This document shows, one piece after another, positions 24,800 through 33,133 of a stretch of 64,000 bases of DNA (position 1 is the first letter of the stretch; each line of letters begins with the position of its first letter). The stretch comes from Streptomyces misionensis. GTDB taxonomy: Bacteria; Actinomycetota; Actinomycetes; Streptomycetales; Streptomycetaceae. The position numbers were made by a program, and so were the translations under genes. The DNA lies in the NCBI RefSeq assembly GCF_900104815.1, contig NZ_FNTD01000004.1, positions 5,951,001 to 6,015,000 on the forward strand, in the 5' to 3' direction. The notes beneath the pieces were generated by a model. That model saw only the letters and a list, made by a program, of their open reading frames with translations. It made no database searches and was not told where the DNA came from.

Positions 24800-24815
24800 A
24801 AGGCTACGAAGCCTT
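24800..24815. promoter_or_regulatory. Palindrome upstream of the secreted-peptide gene
   Basis: AAGGCT and AGCCTT around a 4-nt centre, about 64-79 nt before ATG 24736, in an AT-enriched stretch. Candidate operator or promoter-associated site; no other support. Confidence 0.3.
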
Positions 24816-24880
24816 TCTATTGCCGCGCTATCACTCCGATTTCGCCTGCCGCGCCCGCCGCCCGTGGGAGCGGTTCCAGG

Positions 24881-25660
24881 TCAGGACCACGCACCGAGAC
24901 GGGTCATGCGTTCGGCGACGCTCTCCGCCGTGGGCGCGTCCAGCCGGCCGGCGAGCGCCCCGTCCGCGAGGAAGAGGACGCGGTCCGCGTAGGAGGCGGC
25001 GCCCGGGTCGTGGGTCACCATCACCACGGTCTGCCCCGCCTCGTCCACGCACGCCCGCAGCAGGGCGAGGATCTCCCGGGCGGTGACGGTGTCCAGCGCG
25101 CCGGTCGGTTCGTCGCCGAAGATGACGTCCGGGCGGGTGACGAGCGCGCGGGCGATGGCGACCCGCTGCTGCTGGCCGCCGGACAGCTCGCCGGGCCGGT
25201 GCCCGGTCCGGTCGGCGAGGCCGACCCGCTCCAGGATCTCCCGCAGCCAGGCGTCGTCGAGGCGCTCACCGGCGAGCCGCAGCGGCAGCTCGATGTTCTG
25301 GCGCACGGTCAGCGACGGCACCAGGTTGAAGGACTGGAACACGAAGCCGACCCGCCTGCGGCGCAGCTTGGTCAGGGCCGTCTCGCCCAGCCGGGTCAGC
25401 TCGACCCCGCCCACGCTTGCGGAGCCGGACGTCGGGCGGTCCAGCCCCGCGGCGCAGTGCAGGAACGTGGACTTGCCCGAGCCGGAGGGGCCCATCACCG
25501 CGGTGAAGGAGCCCCGCGGGATCTCGACCGAGACACCGTCGAGCGCGCGGACCTGGGTGCCGTCCTTCCCGTACACCTTGGTGACGCCGGTCATGGTCAG
25601 GGCGGGCGTCCGGCTTCGCTCGCCGTCGCGCGGCAAGGCACCGCTGGTGTCGATCCGCAT
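24881..25660 (-). CDS. MacB/LolD-type ABC transporter ATP-binding protein
   Basis: 259 aa. Walker A MGPSGSGKSTFLH (about 56-68), Q-loop FQSFNLVPSLT, signature LSGGQQQRVAIARAL (about 159-173), Walker B VIFGDEPTGALD and H-loop VMVTHDP. The GALD after Walker B and the FNLVPSLT Q-loop place it in the MacB/LolCDE group, which drives export or membrane-release pumps with FtsX-like permeases. No such permease is present on either side, so it must work with one encoded elsewhere. ATG 25660 has GAGAGG upstream. Divergent from the second SARP gene, which could regulate it. Confidence 0.88.
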   Translation of the reverse strand: MRIDTSGALPRDGERSRTPALTMTGVTKVYGKDGTQVRALDGVSVEIPRGSFTAVMGPSGSGKSTFLHCAAGLDRPTSGSASVGGVELTRLGETALTKLRRRRVGFVFQSFNLVPSLTVRQNIELPLRLAGERLDDAWLREILERVGLADRTGHRPGELSGGQQQRVAIARALVTRPDVIFGDEPTGALDTVTAREILALLRACVDEAGQTVVMVTHDPGAASYADRVLFLADGALAGRLDAPTAESVAERMTRLGAWS

Positions 25661-25862
25661 GGGGGCTGGTCCTCTCGCGTGTACAGGGCTACCGCCGCCA
25701 GACTGCCTGGCCGATCTCTGATGCTTCTATGCGGGACGGCGGGTTCCGGTCGAATGGCCGGGATAGGTGTGAAATCGAAGCGATAATCGGCCGAAAGCGT
25801 CCCCTCCTACCGTCGGCCGCAGCCAGTGCCACCGCGCACTGACCAACGAACGGGGGACAGAC
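25661..25862. promoter_or_regulatory. Divergent promoter region, ABC ATPase / second SARP
   Basis: 202 bp, AT-enriched in 25735-25800, no gene. GGGGGA lies about 7 nt before ATG 25863. I looked for SARP-type direct heptamer repeats with 11- or 22-bp phasing and could not define a convincing set. Confidence 0.4.
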
Positions 25863-27707
25863 ATGGAGTTCCGAGTTCTCGGACCGATCGAGGCGAGAGC
25901 CGGCGACACCCGGGTCCCACTCTCCGGGTCGAAGGTGTACACCGTGCTCGCCGCGCTGCTCCTCGCCCGCGGCCGGGTCGTCTCCGACCAGCGGCTCACC
26001 TCGCTGCTGTGGGGGTGGGACCCGCCCGCCACGGCCGGCGCGCAGATCTACACCTACATGTCCCGGCTGCGCAAACGGCTCGGCGACGAGATCGAGATCG
26101 TCCGGCGCCCGCCCGGCTATGTGCTGGCCACCCGCGACAGCTGGATCGACCTGCTGGAGTTCGAACGGCTGGAGCAGGAGGGCCGCGCCGCGCTCGGCGA
26201 GGGCCGGTACCGGGAGGCGGCCGCCCTGCTCGACCGGGCCCTCGCCCTGTGGCAGGGGCCCGCGCTCAGCAACGCCACGCACCATCTGCGCGAGACGGAG
26301 CTGCCGCAGCTGGAGGAGGCGCGCACCCTCGCCCTGGAAGGCCGGATCGAGGCGGACCTGGCGCTCGGCCGGCACGAGGAGGTGCTCGCCGAACTCACCG
26401 GTCTGGTGGCCGGGTTCCCGGTCCGCGAGCAGCTGCGGGCCCAGCTGATGACCGCGCTCTACCGGTGCGGCCGGCAGGCCGACGCCCTGCACGTCTACCA
26501 CGACGCGCGCAAGGTGCTCGCCGACCAGCTCGGCGTGGACCCCGGCGCCGCCCTCGACGCCACCTACCAGGCGGTGCTGAAAGGCAGCATCGGACTGGAG
26601 TCCCCGCCCCTGATCGCCCTGCGGGACCGGTTCCAGGCCCCCTCCGCGCCCGCCATGCTGCCGCCCGACGTGGAGGACTTCACCGGGCGGTCCGCCGAAC
26701 TGCCCGTGCTGCGCGCCGTCCTGGAACCCCACGACACCCCCGGCTGGCAGCCCCGCCGCTGCCTGGTGACCGGGATGGCGGGCGTCGGCAAGACGGCCCT
26801 CGTGGTGCACGCCGCCCACCTGAGCGCCGGACACCACCCCGACGGACAGCTGTACGTGGAGCTGCGGGAGCCTGACGGCACCCCCCGCGACCCGTGCGCC
26901 GCGCTGGTCCGGCTGCTGCGGGCGCTCGGCGAACCCCGCATCGACGCCCCCGGCGTCCACGACGACCTGGAGGAGCTGACCCGGCTCTACCGCGCCCGCA
27001 CGGCCGGCCGGCGGCTGCTCGTCGTCCTGGACGACGCGGTCGGCGACCTCCAGGTGCGGCCGCTGCTGCCGAGCACGTCGACGGCCTCGGTGCTCATCAC
27101 CTGCCGTACCCACCTCACCCAGGTGCCCGGCGCCCAGACCGTCCGGCTCGGTCCGCTGGACGCCGAGGAGTCGCGCGCCCTGCTCGCCTCCGCGGCGGGC
27201 CGCGAACGCCTGTCGGCCGAACCGGACGCCTCCGCCGCCCTGCTCGCGCACTGCGCCGGGCTGCCGCTCGCGCTGCGCATCACCGGCACCCGGCTCGCGG
27301 CCCGCCCGCACTGGTCGCCGGCCCGGCTGGCGCCCCGCCTCGCCGACCCGCGGACCCGGCTCGACGAACTGCGCTTCGGCGACCTGAGCGTGCGCCAGGC
27401 ACTCGGCCGCTCCCTGCCGTCGCTGTCCCGCGCCGGCCGCGCGGCCCTGCGCGGCCTGGCCGGTTTCCCCGACGGGTCCTGCACCGCCCAGCAGATGGCG
27501 TTCGTCCTGGAGACCGGCGAGGCCGAGGCCGAGCGCGGCCTGGAGGAACTGGTCGACGGCTCCCTGCTGACCATCAACGGGCTGGACCAGCAGGGCCGTC
27601 CCATCTACGGCTGCCACACGCTGGTGCGGCTGTTCGCGTACGAGCTGAGCCGCCCCAGCCTGCTGCCGGCCCAGCGCCGCCGGGACACCGGCATCCTGCG
27701 GCACTGA
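25863..27707 (+). CDS. SARP-family transcriptional activator with NB-ARC domain
   Basis: 614 aa. DNA-binding winged helix (1-90, starts MEFRVLGPIEA), BTAD (about 95-240) and an NTPase domain with Walker A TGMAGVGKTALVV (about 302-314) and Walker B LLVVLDDAV. It ends near residue 614 after the winged-helix part of the NTPase unit and lacks the TPR tail of the larger SARP. ATG 25863 with GGGGGA. It ends 10 bp from the convergent NRPS operon and is the best candidate pathway-specific activator of it (inference from position). Confidence 0.9.
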   Translation: MEFRVLGPIEARAGDTRVPLSGSKVYTVLAALLLARGRVVSDQRLTSLLWGWDPPATAGAQIYTYMSRLRKRLGDEIEIVRRPPGYVLATRDSWIDLLEFERLEQEGRAALGEGRYREAAALLDRALALWQGPALSNATHHLRETELPQLEEARTLALEGRIEADLALGRHEEVLAELTGLVAGFPVREQLRAQLMTALYRCGRQADALHVYHDARKVLADQLGVDPGAALDATYQAVLKGSIGLESPPLIALRDRFQAPSAPAMLPPDVEDFTGRSAELPVLRAVLEPHDTPGWQPRRCLVTGMAGVGKTALVVHAAHLSAGHHPDGQLYVELREPDGTPRDPCAALVRLLRALGEPRIDAPGVHDDLEELTRLYRARTAGRRLLVVLDDAVGDLQVRPLLPSTSTASVLITCRTHLTQVPGAQTVRLGPLDAEESRALLASAAGRERLSAEPDASAALLAHCAGLPLALRITGTRLAARPHWSPARLAPRLADPRTRLDELRFGDLSVRQALGRSLPSLSRAGRAALRGLAGFPDGSCTAQQMAFVLETGEAEAERGLEELVDGSLLTINGLDQQGRPIYGCHTLVRLFAYELSRPSLLPAQRRRDTGILRH

Positions 27708-27717
27708 CGGCCGGCCC

Positions 27718-28200
27718 TCACCACGAGCCGCGGGCCCGGCGGAACACCGGGGTGAAGCGGTCCACGGCCGGCAGCAGCAGGGTGCGTACGACCGTCCACA
27801 CATCGGCGACCACGTGCTCGCGCGGGGGCCGCCGATCGGCCCGCAGCGCCGCCCCGGTGATCTCCCACATCGCCGCCGTGGCCGCGGCGGCCCACACCTC
27901 GCAGCCGGGCCGCACCGGGCGGGCCACCGCCCGGCCCGCGTCGAGCCGTCCGGCCAGGGCCGCCGCCTCCCGGCGGCGGGCCTCGGCGGCGGCGGGAGGC
28001 TCCGGGCGGGCGAACAGGGCCACGGCGCGCGGGTCGTCGTAGACATGACGCACCCAGGCCGAGAACCGCATCCGCTCCCGGGCCTCCCAGTCGTAGGCGG
28101 TGCCCGGGTCGGCCGCCGCGACGGCGGCGGACAGCCCGTCGAGGAACTCCTCCCAGTCCGTGTCGCGGGCCGGTACGGCGGTGGTGGTCTGCACGGTCAT
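27718..28200 (-). CDS. Hypothetical protein, last gene of the NRPS operon
   Basis: 160 aa, not recognised. Mostly helical and Ala/Arg-rich, with WEEFLDGLSAAV near the N-terminus, YDWEARERMRFSAWVRHVYDD near 38, and a Trp-containing hydrophobic segment VWAAAATAAMWEI near 105. No signal peptide, membrane helix, Cys cluster or helix-turn-helix is clear. ATG 28200 overlaps the phosphopantetheinyl transferase stop (ATGA), so it is translationally coupled. It loosely recalls the ligand-binding half of TetR regulators without a DNA-binding part, but I would not name it so. Confidence 0.6.
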   Translation of the reverse strand: MTVQTTTAVPARDTDWEEFLDGLSAAVAAADPGTAYDWEARERMRFSAWVRHVYDDPRAVALFARPEPPAAAEARRREAAALAGRLDAGRAVARPVRPGCEVWAAAATAAMWEITGAALRADRRPPREHVVADVWTVVRTLLLPAVDRFTPVFRRARGSW

Positions 28201-28961
28201 GACGGGTCCTCGTCTCGGTGTGTGCGGGGATGGATGTCGACGGCCGGGTCGCCGGCCGTCCCCTCGGTCGCCACTGCTGCCACGTAGCCCTCGCCCAGCT
28301 CCAGGTCGGCCACCGACCATACGGTGTCCGCCGCCCCGTGCCGGTGCGCGACCACCACCGGGCCGGGGCGCGCCACCTGGGTCTCCAGACGGTTCGGCGC
28401 GCCCGTGAGGCCGGTGCCGACGGCCTTGACCACGGCCTCCTTGCGGGTCCAGGCGCGCAGCAGCATCCGGTCCCGCCCCGGCCCCGGCGGCACCCGCAGC
28501 ACGGCCGCTCGCTCATCCGGTGTCAACGCCGTCCGGGCCAGCGCCTCGCCGCGCACGGCACGCACCGCCTCCACGTCCACGCCCACCCGCGTCCCGGCAC
28601 GCACCGCGAGCAGCCCCCGGCCGGCCGTGCGGGACAGGCTGACGGCCAGCGGCACCGCCGGGTGGACGAGCCGCGGCGGGCCGTGGCCGAGATCGCCGCA
28701 ACCGGGGCACTCCGCCCGGCCCAGCACCACCTCGGCCGCCGGCACCCCGAGCAGCGCGCCCAGCGCGCGCCGGGCGGCCGCCCTGGAACGGGCGAAGGAG
28801 GCCGCGGCCCGCTCGCTGCCGAACCGCCGCAGCCGCGCCTCCTCGGCCGGCCCCAGCAGGGCCGCGTCCGCCGGGTCCACCCGTTCGGGCAGCCCCCACC
28901 ACCACACCTGGGTCCGTGCCGGGTGAACCGGCCGGGGCGCCGCATCGGCGGGTACGGGCAT
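28197..28961 (-). CDS. 4'-phosphopantetheinyl transferase (Sfp type)
   Basis: 254 aa. It transfers phosphopantetheine from CoA to the serine of NRPS carrier domains. The Mg-binding VGVDVEAV (about 125-132) and WTRKEAVVKAVGTGL (about 170-184) are the P-pant transferase signatures. A Cys-x2-Cys (ECPGCGD, about 84-90) also occurs in some family members. ATG 28961 has a GAGGAG site. Followed by an overlapping gene of unknown function and preceded by the type II thioesterase; expected to activate the ten carrier domains, nine of them visible, of the adjacent NRPSs. Confidence 0.92.
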   Translation of the reverse strand: MPVPADAAPRPVHPARTQVWWWGLPERVDPADAALLGPAEEARLRRFGSERAAASFARSRAAARRALGALLGVPAAEVVLGRAECPGCGDLGHGPPRLVHPAVPLAVSLSRTAGRGLLAVRAGTRVGVDVEAVRAVRGEALARTALTPDERAAVLRVPPGPGRDRMLLRAWTRKEAVVKAVGTGLTGAPNRLETQVARPGPVVVAHRHGAADTVWSVADLELGEGYVAAVATEGTAGDPAVDIHPRTHRDEDPS

Positions 28962-28971
28962 GGGGTGCTCC

Positions 28972-29757
28972 TCAGGCCGGCAGGAGGACGGCCTGGATCA
29001 GCCGCAGCAGGGTGCGCCGGTGCCGCTCCAGGTAGAAGTGACCGCCGGGGTAGACCCGGTGGTTGAACCCGCCGCTGGTGAGCTGCGCCCAGGTCAGCGC
29101 CTCCGCCACGGGGACCAGCGGGTCGTGGTTCCCGATCAGCGCGGTGATCGGCGCGCGCAGCACGTCCAGGTCGGCGAGCGCGGGCCGGTAGGCGGCGCTG
29201 AGCCGGTAGTCGGCCCGCAGGGACGGCAGCAGCAGCGCCGCCAGCTCGGGTTCGTCCAGGAGTTCGGTGCCCGGCGCGCCGAGGCGCTGGATCTCGGCGA
29301 TCAGGGCCGGGTCGTCGTAGTCGCCGATGTCCACCGGCTCGCCGACGTGCGGGGCCGCGGCGCCGGAGACGAAGAGCCGCTGCGGGCCGTGCCCGTGCCG
29401 CCGCTCCAGCCGCCGGGCCACCTCGTAGGCGACGTCGGAGCCCAGGCTGTGGCCGAAGAACGCGTACGGCAGGTCCAGGTACGGGCGCAGCGCCTCGGTG
29501 ATCAGGTCGGCCAGCTCGTCCATCCGCTCCACGGGCGGCTCCCGGAACCGGTCCTGACGGGCGGGCAGCCGGACCGCCAGCACCTCGATGCCGCCGGGCA
29601 GTTCCTCCGACCAGTCGCGGAACAGGCTGGCCGCGCCCCCGGCGTGGGGGAAGCACACCAGCCGCACCCGGGGGTGCGAGCCGCGCGGCGGGCGCCTGAA
29701 CCAGCGCGCCGGGTCCACCGCACAGGCGGCGGCGGGGGATTCGGTGGGCAGGGTCAT
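28972..29757 (-). CDS. Type II (editing) thioesterase
   Basis: 261 aa alpha/beta hydrolase. LVCFPHAGGAASLFRDWSEEL (about 33-53) forms the oxyanion region; the nucleophile is in FFGHSLGSDVAYE (about 100-112); Asp in GNHDPLVP and His in YPGGHFYLERH complete the triad. It removes wrong or stalled acyl groups from carrier domains. It is separate from the fused C-terminal cyclase of the large NRPS. ATG 29757 in the minus-strand operon, 35 bp after the hydroxylase stop. Confidence 0.92.
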   Translation of the reverse strand: MTLPTESPAAACAVDPARWFRRPPRGSHPRVRLVCFPHAGGAASLFRDWSEELPGGIEVLAVRLPARQDRFREPPVERMDELADLITEALRPYLDLPYAFFGHSLGSDVAYEVARRLERRHGHGPQRLFVSGAAAPHVGEPVDIGDYDDPALIAEIQRLGAPGTELLDEPELAALLLPSLRADYRLSAAYRPALADLDVLRAPITALIGNHDPLVPVAEALTWAQLTSGGFNHRVYPGGHFYLERHRRTLLRLIQAVLLPA

Positions 29758-29792
29758 GGGTTCTCCGTACGAAGGCGGGTGCGGTGCGCCGC

Positions 29793-30734
29793 TCAGTCGG
29801 TCATGGCGACGAGCACCCGGCGGCTCCCGGTGAAGGGCCGGCGGCCGTGCCCGACCAGCACGTTGTCGATGACCAGCAGGTCGCCGGTGTTCCAGTCGAC
29901 GTCCACGGCGGTCTCCAGGCCGCGGTCGCGGATCTGGAGGACGTGGGCGTCGGGGATCGGGCTGCCGTCGGCGAAGGTGACGTACTGCGGCAGCTCCTCC
30001 GGCGGCAGCAGCTGGGCGAGCGCGCCCGCGGCCTCGTCGCCCAGGGCCGCCGGGTGCCACTGGTCGGCCTGGTTGAACCAGACCTCGGCGCCGGTGACCG
30101 GGTGGCGGACGGTGGCCGGACGCACCAGGCTGACCCGCAGTCCGCCGTCGGACCGCCACGCCCACTCGGCGCTCGTCCCCGCCAGGTACTCCTCGACGGC
30201 CTGCCGGTCGGTGGTCTCGAAGGTGTCCTGCCAGCTCTTGCCGAGGCCCAGACCGTCGTGCAGGTTCTGGGTGTAGCGGACGCCGCCGGCGAACGCCTCG
30301 CGGACCTCCGGGTCCAGGGCGGCCAGCCAGGCCGCGCCGTCGACCACCGGGGTGGCGCCACCGGTCTCGGCCGCCCGCTCGCAGAAGAAGGCGAGCCGGC
30401 GCGGCCAGTGCTCCGCGTACGACAGCTCGTTGTGCATGGAGATGGTGAACTGCTGCGGGTACTCGGTCGAGGTGTAGAGGTTGTCCCCGACCTTGGTGCG
30501 CGGCGAGTTGCCGTGCACGTAGGCGAGCCGGTTGGGCAGGACCAGGTCGAGAGCCGCGTCGACGGTGTCCGCGGTCAGTCCGAACCCCCGGAAGACGACG
30601 GCCTTGTGCTCGGTCAGCAGGTCACCGAAGCGCGCGCCGTCGGCGAGGAAGGACAGCAGCCCCTCCGGGGTGGCCGGCGTCCCGGTGTCGGCGGCGGTCA
30701 GCTCCAGCAGGGGCGCGCCGGTGGTGGTGGTCAC
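29793..30734 (-). CDS. TauD/SyrP-type Fe(II)/2-oxoglutarate hydroxylase
   Basis: 313 aa. Fe ligands HNE in SMHNELSYAEHW (about 100) and the distal His in VLVGHGRRPFTGSRRVLVAM near the C-terminus, where the Arg binds 2-oxoglutarate. The HxE variant and the closing VGHGR-FxGxRRxLVAM block match SyrP-like enzymes that beta-hydroxylate carrier-bound amino acids, often Asp. GTG 30734 has an AAGGA site. Two NRPS modules here have Asx-like specificity residues, so beta-hydroxy-Asp or Asn in the product is a plausible inference. Alternatives are hydroxylation of a free amino acid (AsnO/VioC type). Confidence 0.82.
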   Translation of the reverse strand: MTTTTGAPLLELTAADTGTPATPEGLLSFLADGARFGDLLTEHKAVVFRGFGLTADTVDAALDLVLPNRLAYVHGNSPRTKVGDNLYTSTEYPQQFTISMHNELSYAEHWPRRLAFFCERAAETGGATPVVDGAAWLAALDPEVREAFAGGVRYTQNLHDGLGLGKSWQDTFETTDRQAVEEYLAGTSAEWAWRSDGGLRVSLVRPATVRHPVTGAEVWFNQADQWHPAALGDEAAGALAQLLPPEELPQYVTFADGSPIPDAHVLQIRDRGLETAVDVDWNTGDLLVIDNVLVGHGRRPFTGSRRVLVAMTD

Positions 30735-30774
30735 GTCGTTTCCTTCTCAGTGTCGTGTGGCGGCGGTACGTGCG

Positions 30775-32088
30775 TCAGTCGTCGTGCGGCGCCGCGTCGG
30801 CGGCGTCGGCGGGGGCGGTGCCGCCCTCCTCGGCGGGGCCCGGCCGGCTCGGCAGCGGGGCGGCGGGCAGCAGGAAGGAGGCCAGCGCGATCAGCCCCAT
30901 CAGCGACGCGACACCGAACACGGTGGTCGTGGTGCCGAAGCGCTGGAGGGCGAAACCGCCGGCGAACGTGCCGAGCGAGGAGGCGCCCGTGGCGATCAGC
31001 CCCATCGCCGCACCGACCCGGCCCTGGAGCCGGTCCGGGGTGACGGCCACCTGGTAGATGCCGCCCGCCACGTTGGTGACGCTGCCGATCAGGGCGGCGC
31101 CGAGGAAGATCGCGCCGAGCAGCAGCGGGTTGCCGGTCAGGCCGACCAGCGGCATCAGCAGCGCCCAGCCGACCGACCCCCCGATCAGCAGCGTCCGCAG
31201 GCCCGCCCGGCGGATCCACCAGGACCCGGTCAGCGCGCCGAACATGCCGCCCAGTCCGCTGACCGCCGTGATGACACCGACGAGGGCCGCGGAGCTGCCG
31301 TGGTTCTTGATGATGAGGATCAGGGCCAGTGAAAGGACCTGGAAGAGCAGATTGGAACCGCTGATCAGCAGCATGCCGCAGCGCAGGAAGCGCTGCCCCC
31401 ACGTCCAGGCGAGCCCCTCGCGCAGCTCCTCGGTGAGGTTCCCGGGCGGCTGCCGGCGCTCGTCCTGGAACTTCCCCCGGATCATCAGCAGGGAGCACAG
31501 CGAGACGGCGTGCGCGGCCGTCGCCAGCAGGAACGGCGCGGAGCGGCCGACCGCGTACAGGACGCTGCCCCCGGGCTGGCCGAACAGGCCCGCGGCCTGG
31601 GTGCGCGCCTCGTTGGCGGACAGCGCCTTCGGCAGCTGGGCGGCCGGCACCAGGTGCCGCACGCCCGCCCGCTCCGCGAGCCGGTAGAAGATCGCGAGAC
31701 TGCCCTGGACGAACGTGGCCGCCATCAGCAGCCAGATCCACACATGACCGGCGACCACGGCCGCGGCCACGGCACCCGTGGCGAGCAGCGAGCCCAGGTC
31801 GCACAGGATCATCATGCGGCGCCGGTCGAACCGGTCGACCAGCGCCCCGGCGTGCATCTGCACCAGCAGATTGGGCAGCAGCGCGGCGAACCCCACCATG
31901 CCGGCCGAACTCGCCGACCCCGTGGTCCAGATGACCAGCAGCGGATACGCGATGCCGCTGACCCGGGTGCCGAGCGCGGTGGCGGCGGCGCCCACCCACA
32001 GCAGGACGAAGTCGCGGTTGTGCCGCAGCGGGGCCAGGGGCGCGGACTCCGGTCCGGTCGCCCGCTGCGCGGAGGGTGCCGTCGTCAC
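30775..32088 (-). CDS. MFS exporter (MFS_3) of the NRPS operon
   Basis: 437 aa with about twelve hydrophobic helices. HNRDFVLLWVGAAATALGTRVSG near the start and GALVDRFDRRRMM (about 70-82) are EntS-like exporter motifs. GTG 32088 overlaps the carbamoyltransferase stop (GTGA), tying expression to peptide synthesis. It is expected to export the peptide. A hydrophilic tail rich in Ala, Asp and Pro follows the last helix. It belongs to the same subfamily as the exporter at 10785, although the two are only distantly alike by eye. Confidence 0.87.
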   Translation of the reverse strand: MTTAPSAQRATGPESAPLAPLRHNRDFVLLWVGAAATALGTRVSGIAYPLLVIWTTGSASSAGMVGFAALLPNLLVQMHAGALVDRFDRRRMMILCDLGSLLATGAVAAAVVAGHVWIWLLMAATFVQGSLAIFYRLAERAGVRHLVPAAQLPKALSANEARTQAAGLFGQPGGSVLYAVGRSAPFLLATAAHAVSLCSLLMIRGKFQDERRQPPGNLTEELREGLAWTWGQRFLRCGMLLISGSNLLFQVLSLALILIIKNHGSSAALVGVITAVSGLGGMFGALTGSWWIRRAGLRTLLIGGSVGWALLMPLVGLTGNPLLLGAIFLGAALIGSVTNVAGGIYQVAVTPDRLQGRVGAAMGLIATGASSLGTFAGGFALQRFGTTTTVFGVASLMGLIALASFLLPAAPLPSRPGPAEEGGTAPADAADAAPHDD

Positions 32089-33056
32089 AGTCTCGCCGTC
32101 CCGCCGGTCGCGTCGGCGACGGCGCCGTGCCGGATCCACTCCAGCACGGCCATCGCGCTGTGCATCTTGTTCTCCGCCTGGTCGAAGGCGATGGCGGCCG
32201 GCCCGTCCAGCACCTCGGCGGTGACCTCCTCGCCCCGGTGGGCCGGCAGATCGTGCAGGAACAGCGCCTTCGGCGACTGCTCCCACAGCGCCCGGGTGAC
32301 CTGGAACGGCGCGAAGACGGTGCGCCAGTCGGGGTCGGGCTTGCTGGTGCCGGTGGTCTGCCAGCGAGTGGTGTAGACGGCGTCGACACCGGTGGGCAGG
32401 CCGTCCATGTGGTGTGCCTCGGAGATCCGGGAACCGTACCGCCGCGCCTGCGCCCGGGCCCGGTCGAGCAACGGCCGCGCCACGCCGTAGCCGGGCGGGG
32501 TGCGCAGCTCCAGGCTGGTGCCGGGGAAGCGGGTGAGGGCCAGGGCCAGGGCGGCGGCGGTGTTGTTGCCCTCGCCGACGTAGAGCAGGCTCAGCCCCTC
32601 GACCCGGCCGAACGCCAGCTGGAGCGTGGTCAGGTCGGTCAGCCCCTGGGTGGGGTGCTCGGCCGCGCTCATGGCGTTGACCACGGGCAGCCGGCCGCCG
32701 CCGGACAGGCCGAACAGCTCCTCGTCGGGGCCGGCGGTGCGGGCGACCAGCACGTCCAGCATCCGGGCCATGACCTGCCCGGTGTCCTCCACGGTCTCCC
32801 CGGTGTTGGTCTGGAGGTCGTCCGGCCCGTACGTGAGGATCTGCGCGCCGAGCCGCAGCGCCCCGGCGGAGAACGCGGTACGGGTGCGGGTGGAGGTCTT
32901 CTTGAAGTAGATGCCGGCGACCCAGCCGGCCAGCGGCTGTTCGCCGCGGCCCGCGCCGGAGGCGAAGTGGGCGCCGCGGGTGACGATGGACCGCAGGTCC
33001 TCGTCGGTGAGGTCGTCGATGGACAGCAGCATGCGCGCGGTGGCGGCGGTGGTCAT
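32085..33056 (-). CDS. Ornithine-carbamoyltransferase-like enzyme with altered acceptor site
   Basis: 323 aa. The carbamoyl-phosphate loop STRTR (55-59) and HPTQ (134-137) are intact. The ornithine-binding HCLPA of true ornithine carbamoyltransferases reads HDLPA (268-272), with Asp in place of the catalytic-site Cys, and the SMG loop is replaced by YTTRWQTTG (about 228-236). Carbamoyl transfer is therefore likely, but to another amine, such as a diamino acid precursor for the peptide (compare VioL-type enzymes of tuberactinomycins) or a peptide amine. ATG 33056 has AAGGA. It lies directly after the large NRPS and is coupled to the exporter. Simple arginine biosynthesis is unlikely from location. 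Confidence 0.82.
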   Translation of the reverse strand: MTTAATARMLLSIDDLTDEDLRSIVTRGAHFASGAGRGEQPLAGWVAGIYFKKTSTRTRTAFSAGALRLGAQILTYGPDDLQTNTGETVEDTGQVMARMLDVLVARTAGPDEELFGLSGGGRLPVVNAMSAAEHPTQGLTDLTTLQLAFGRVEGLSLLYVGEGNNTAAALALALTRFPGTSLELRTPPGYGVARPLLDRARAQARRYGSRISEAHHMDGLPTGVDAVYTTRWQTTGTSKPDPDWRTVFAPFQVTRALWEQSPKALFLHDLPAHRGEEVTAEVLDGPAAIAFDQAENKMHSAMAVLEWIRHGAVADATGGTARL

Positions 33057-33133
33057 GAGTCACGTCCTTGGCGGGTCGTGGGGATGAGGCGGGGGAGGCG
33101 GGGCCGGCCCGGCCGGGGCCGGCCCCGAGGCGG

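Noticed and set aside
25661..25862. SARP-binding direct heptamers upstream of the second SARP
   Set aside because: TCGAA-like words occur but their spacing does not fit the 11- or 22-bp phase expected.
32085..33056. Arginine-biosynthesis ornithine carbamoyltransferase
   Set aside because: Ornithine-site motifs are altered and the gene is overlapped with an exporter inside the NRPS operon.
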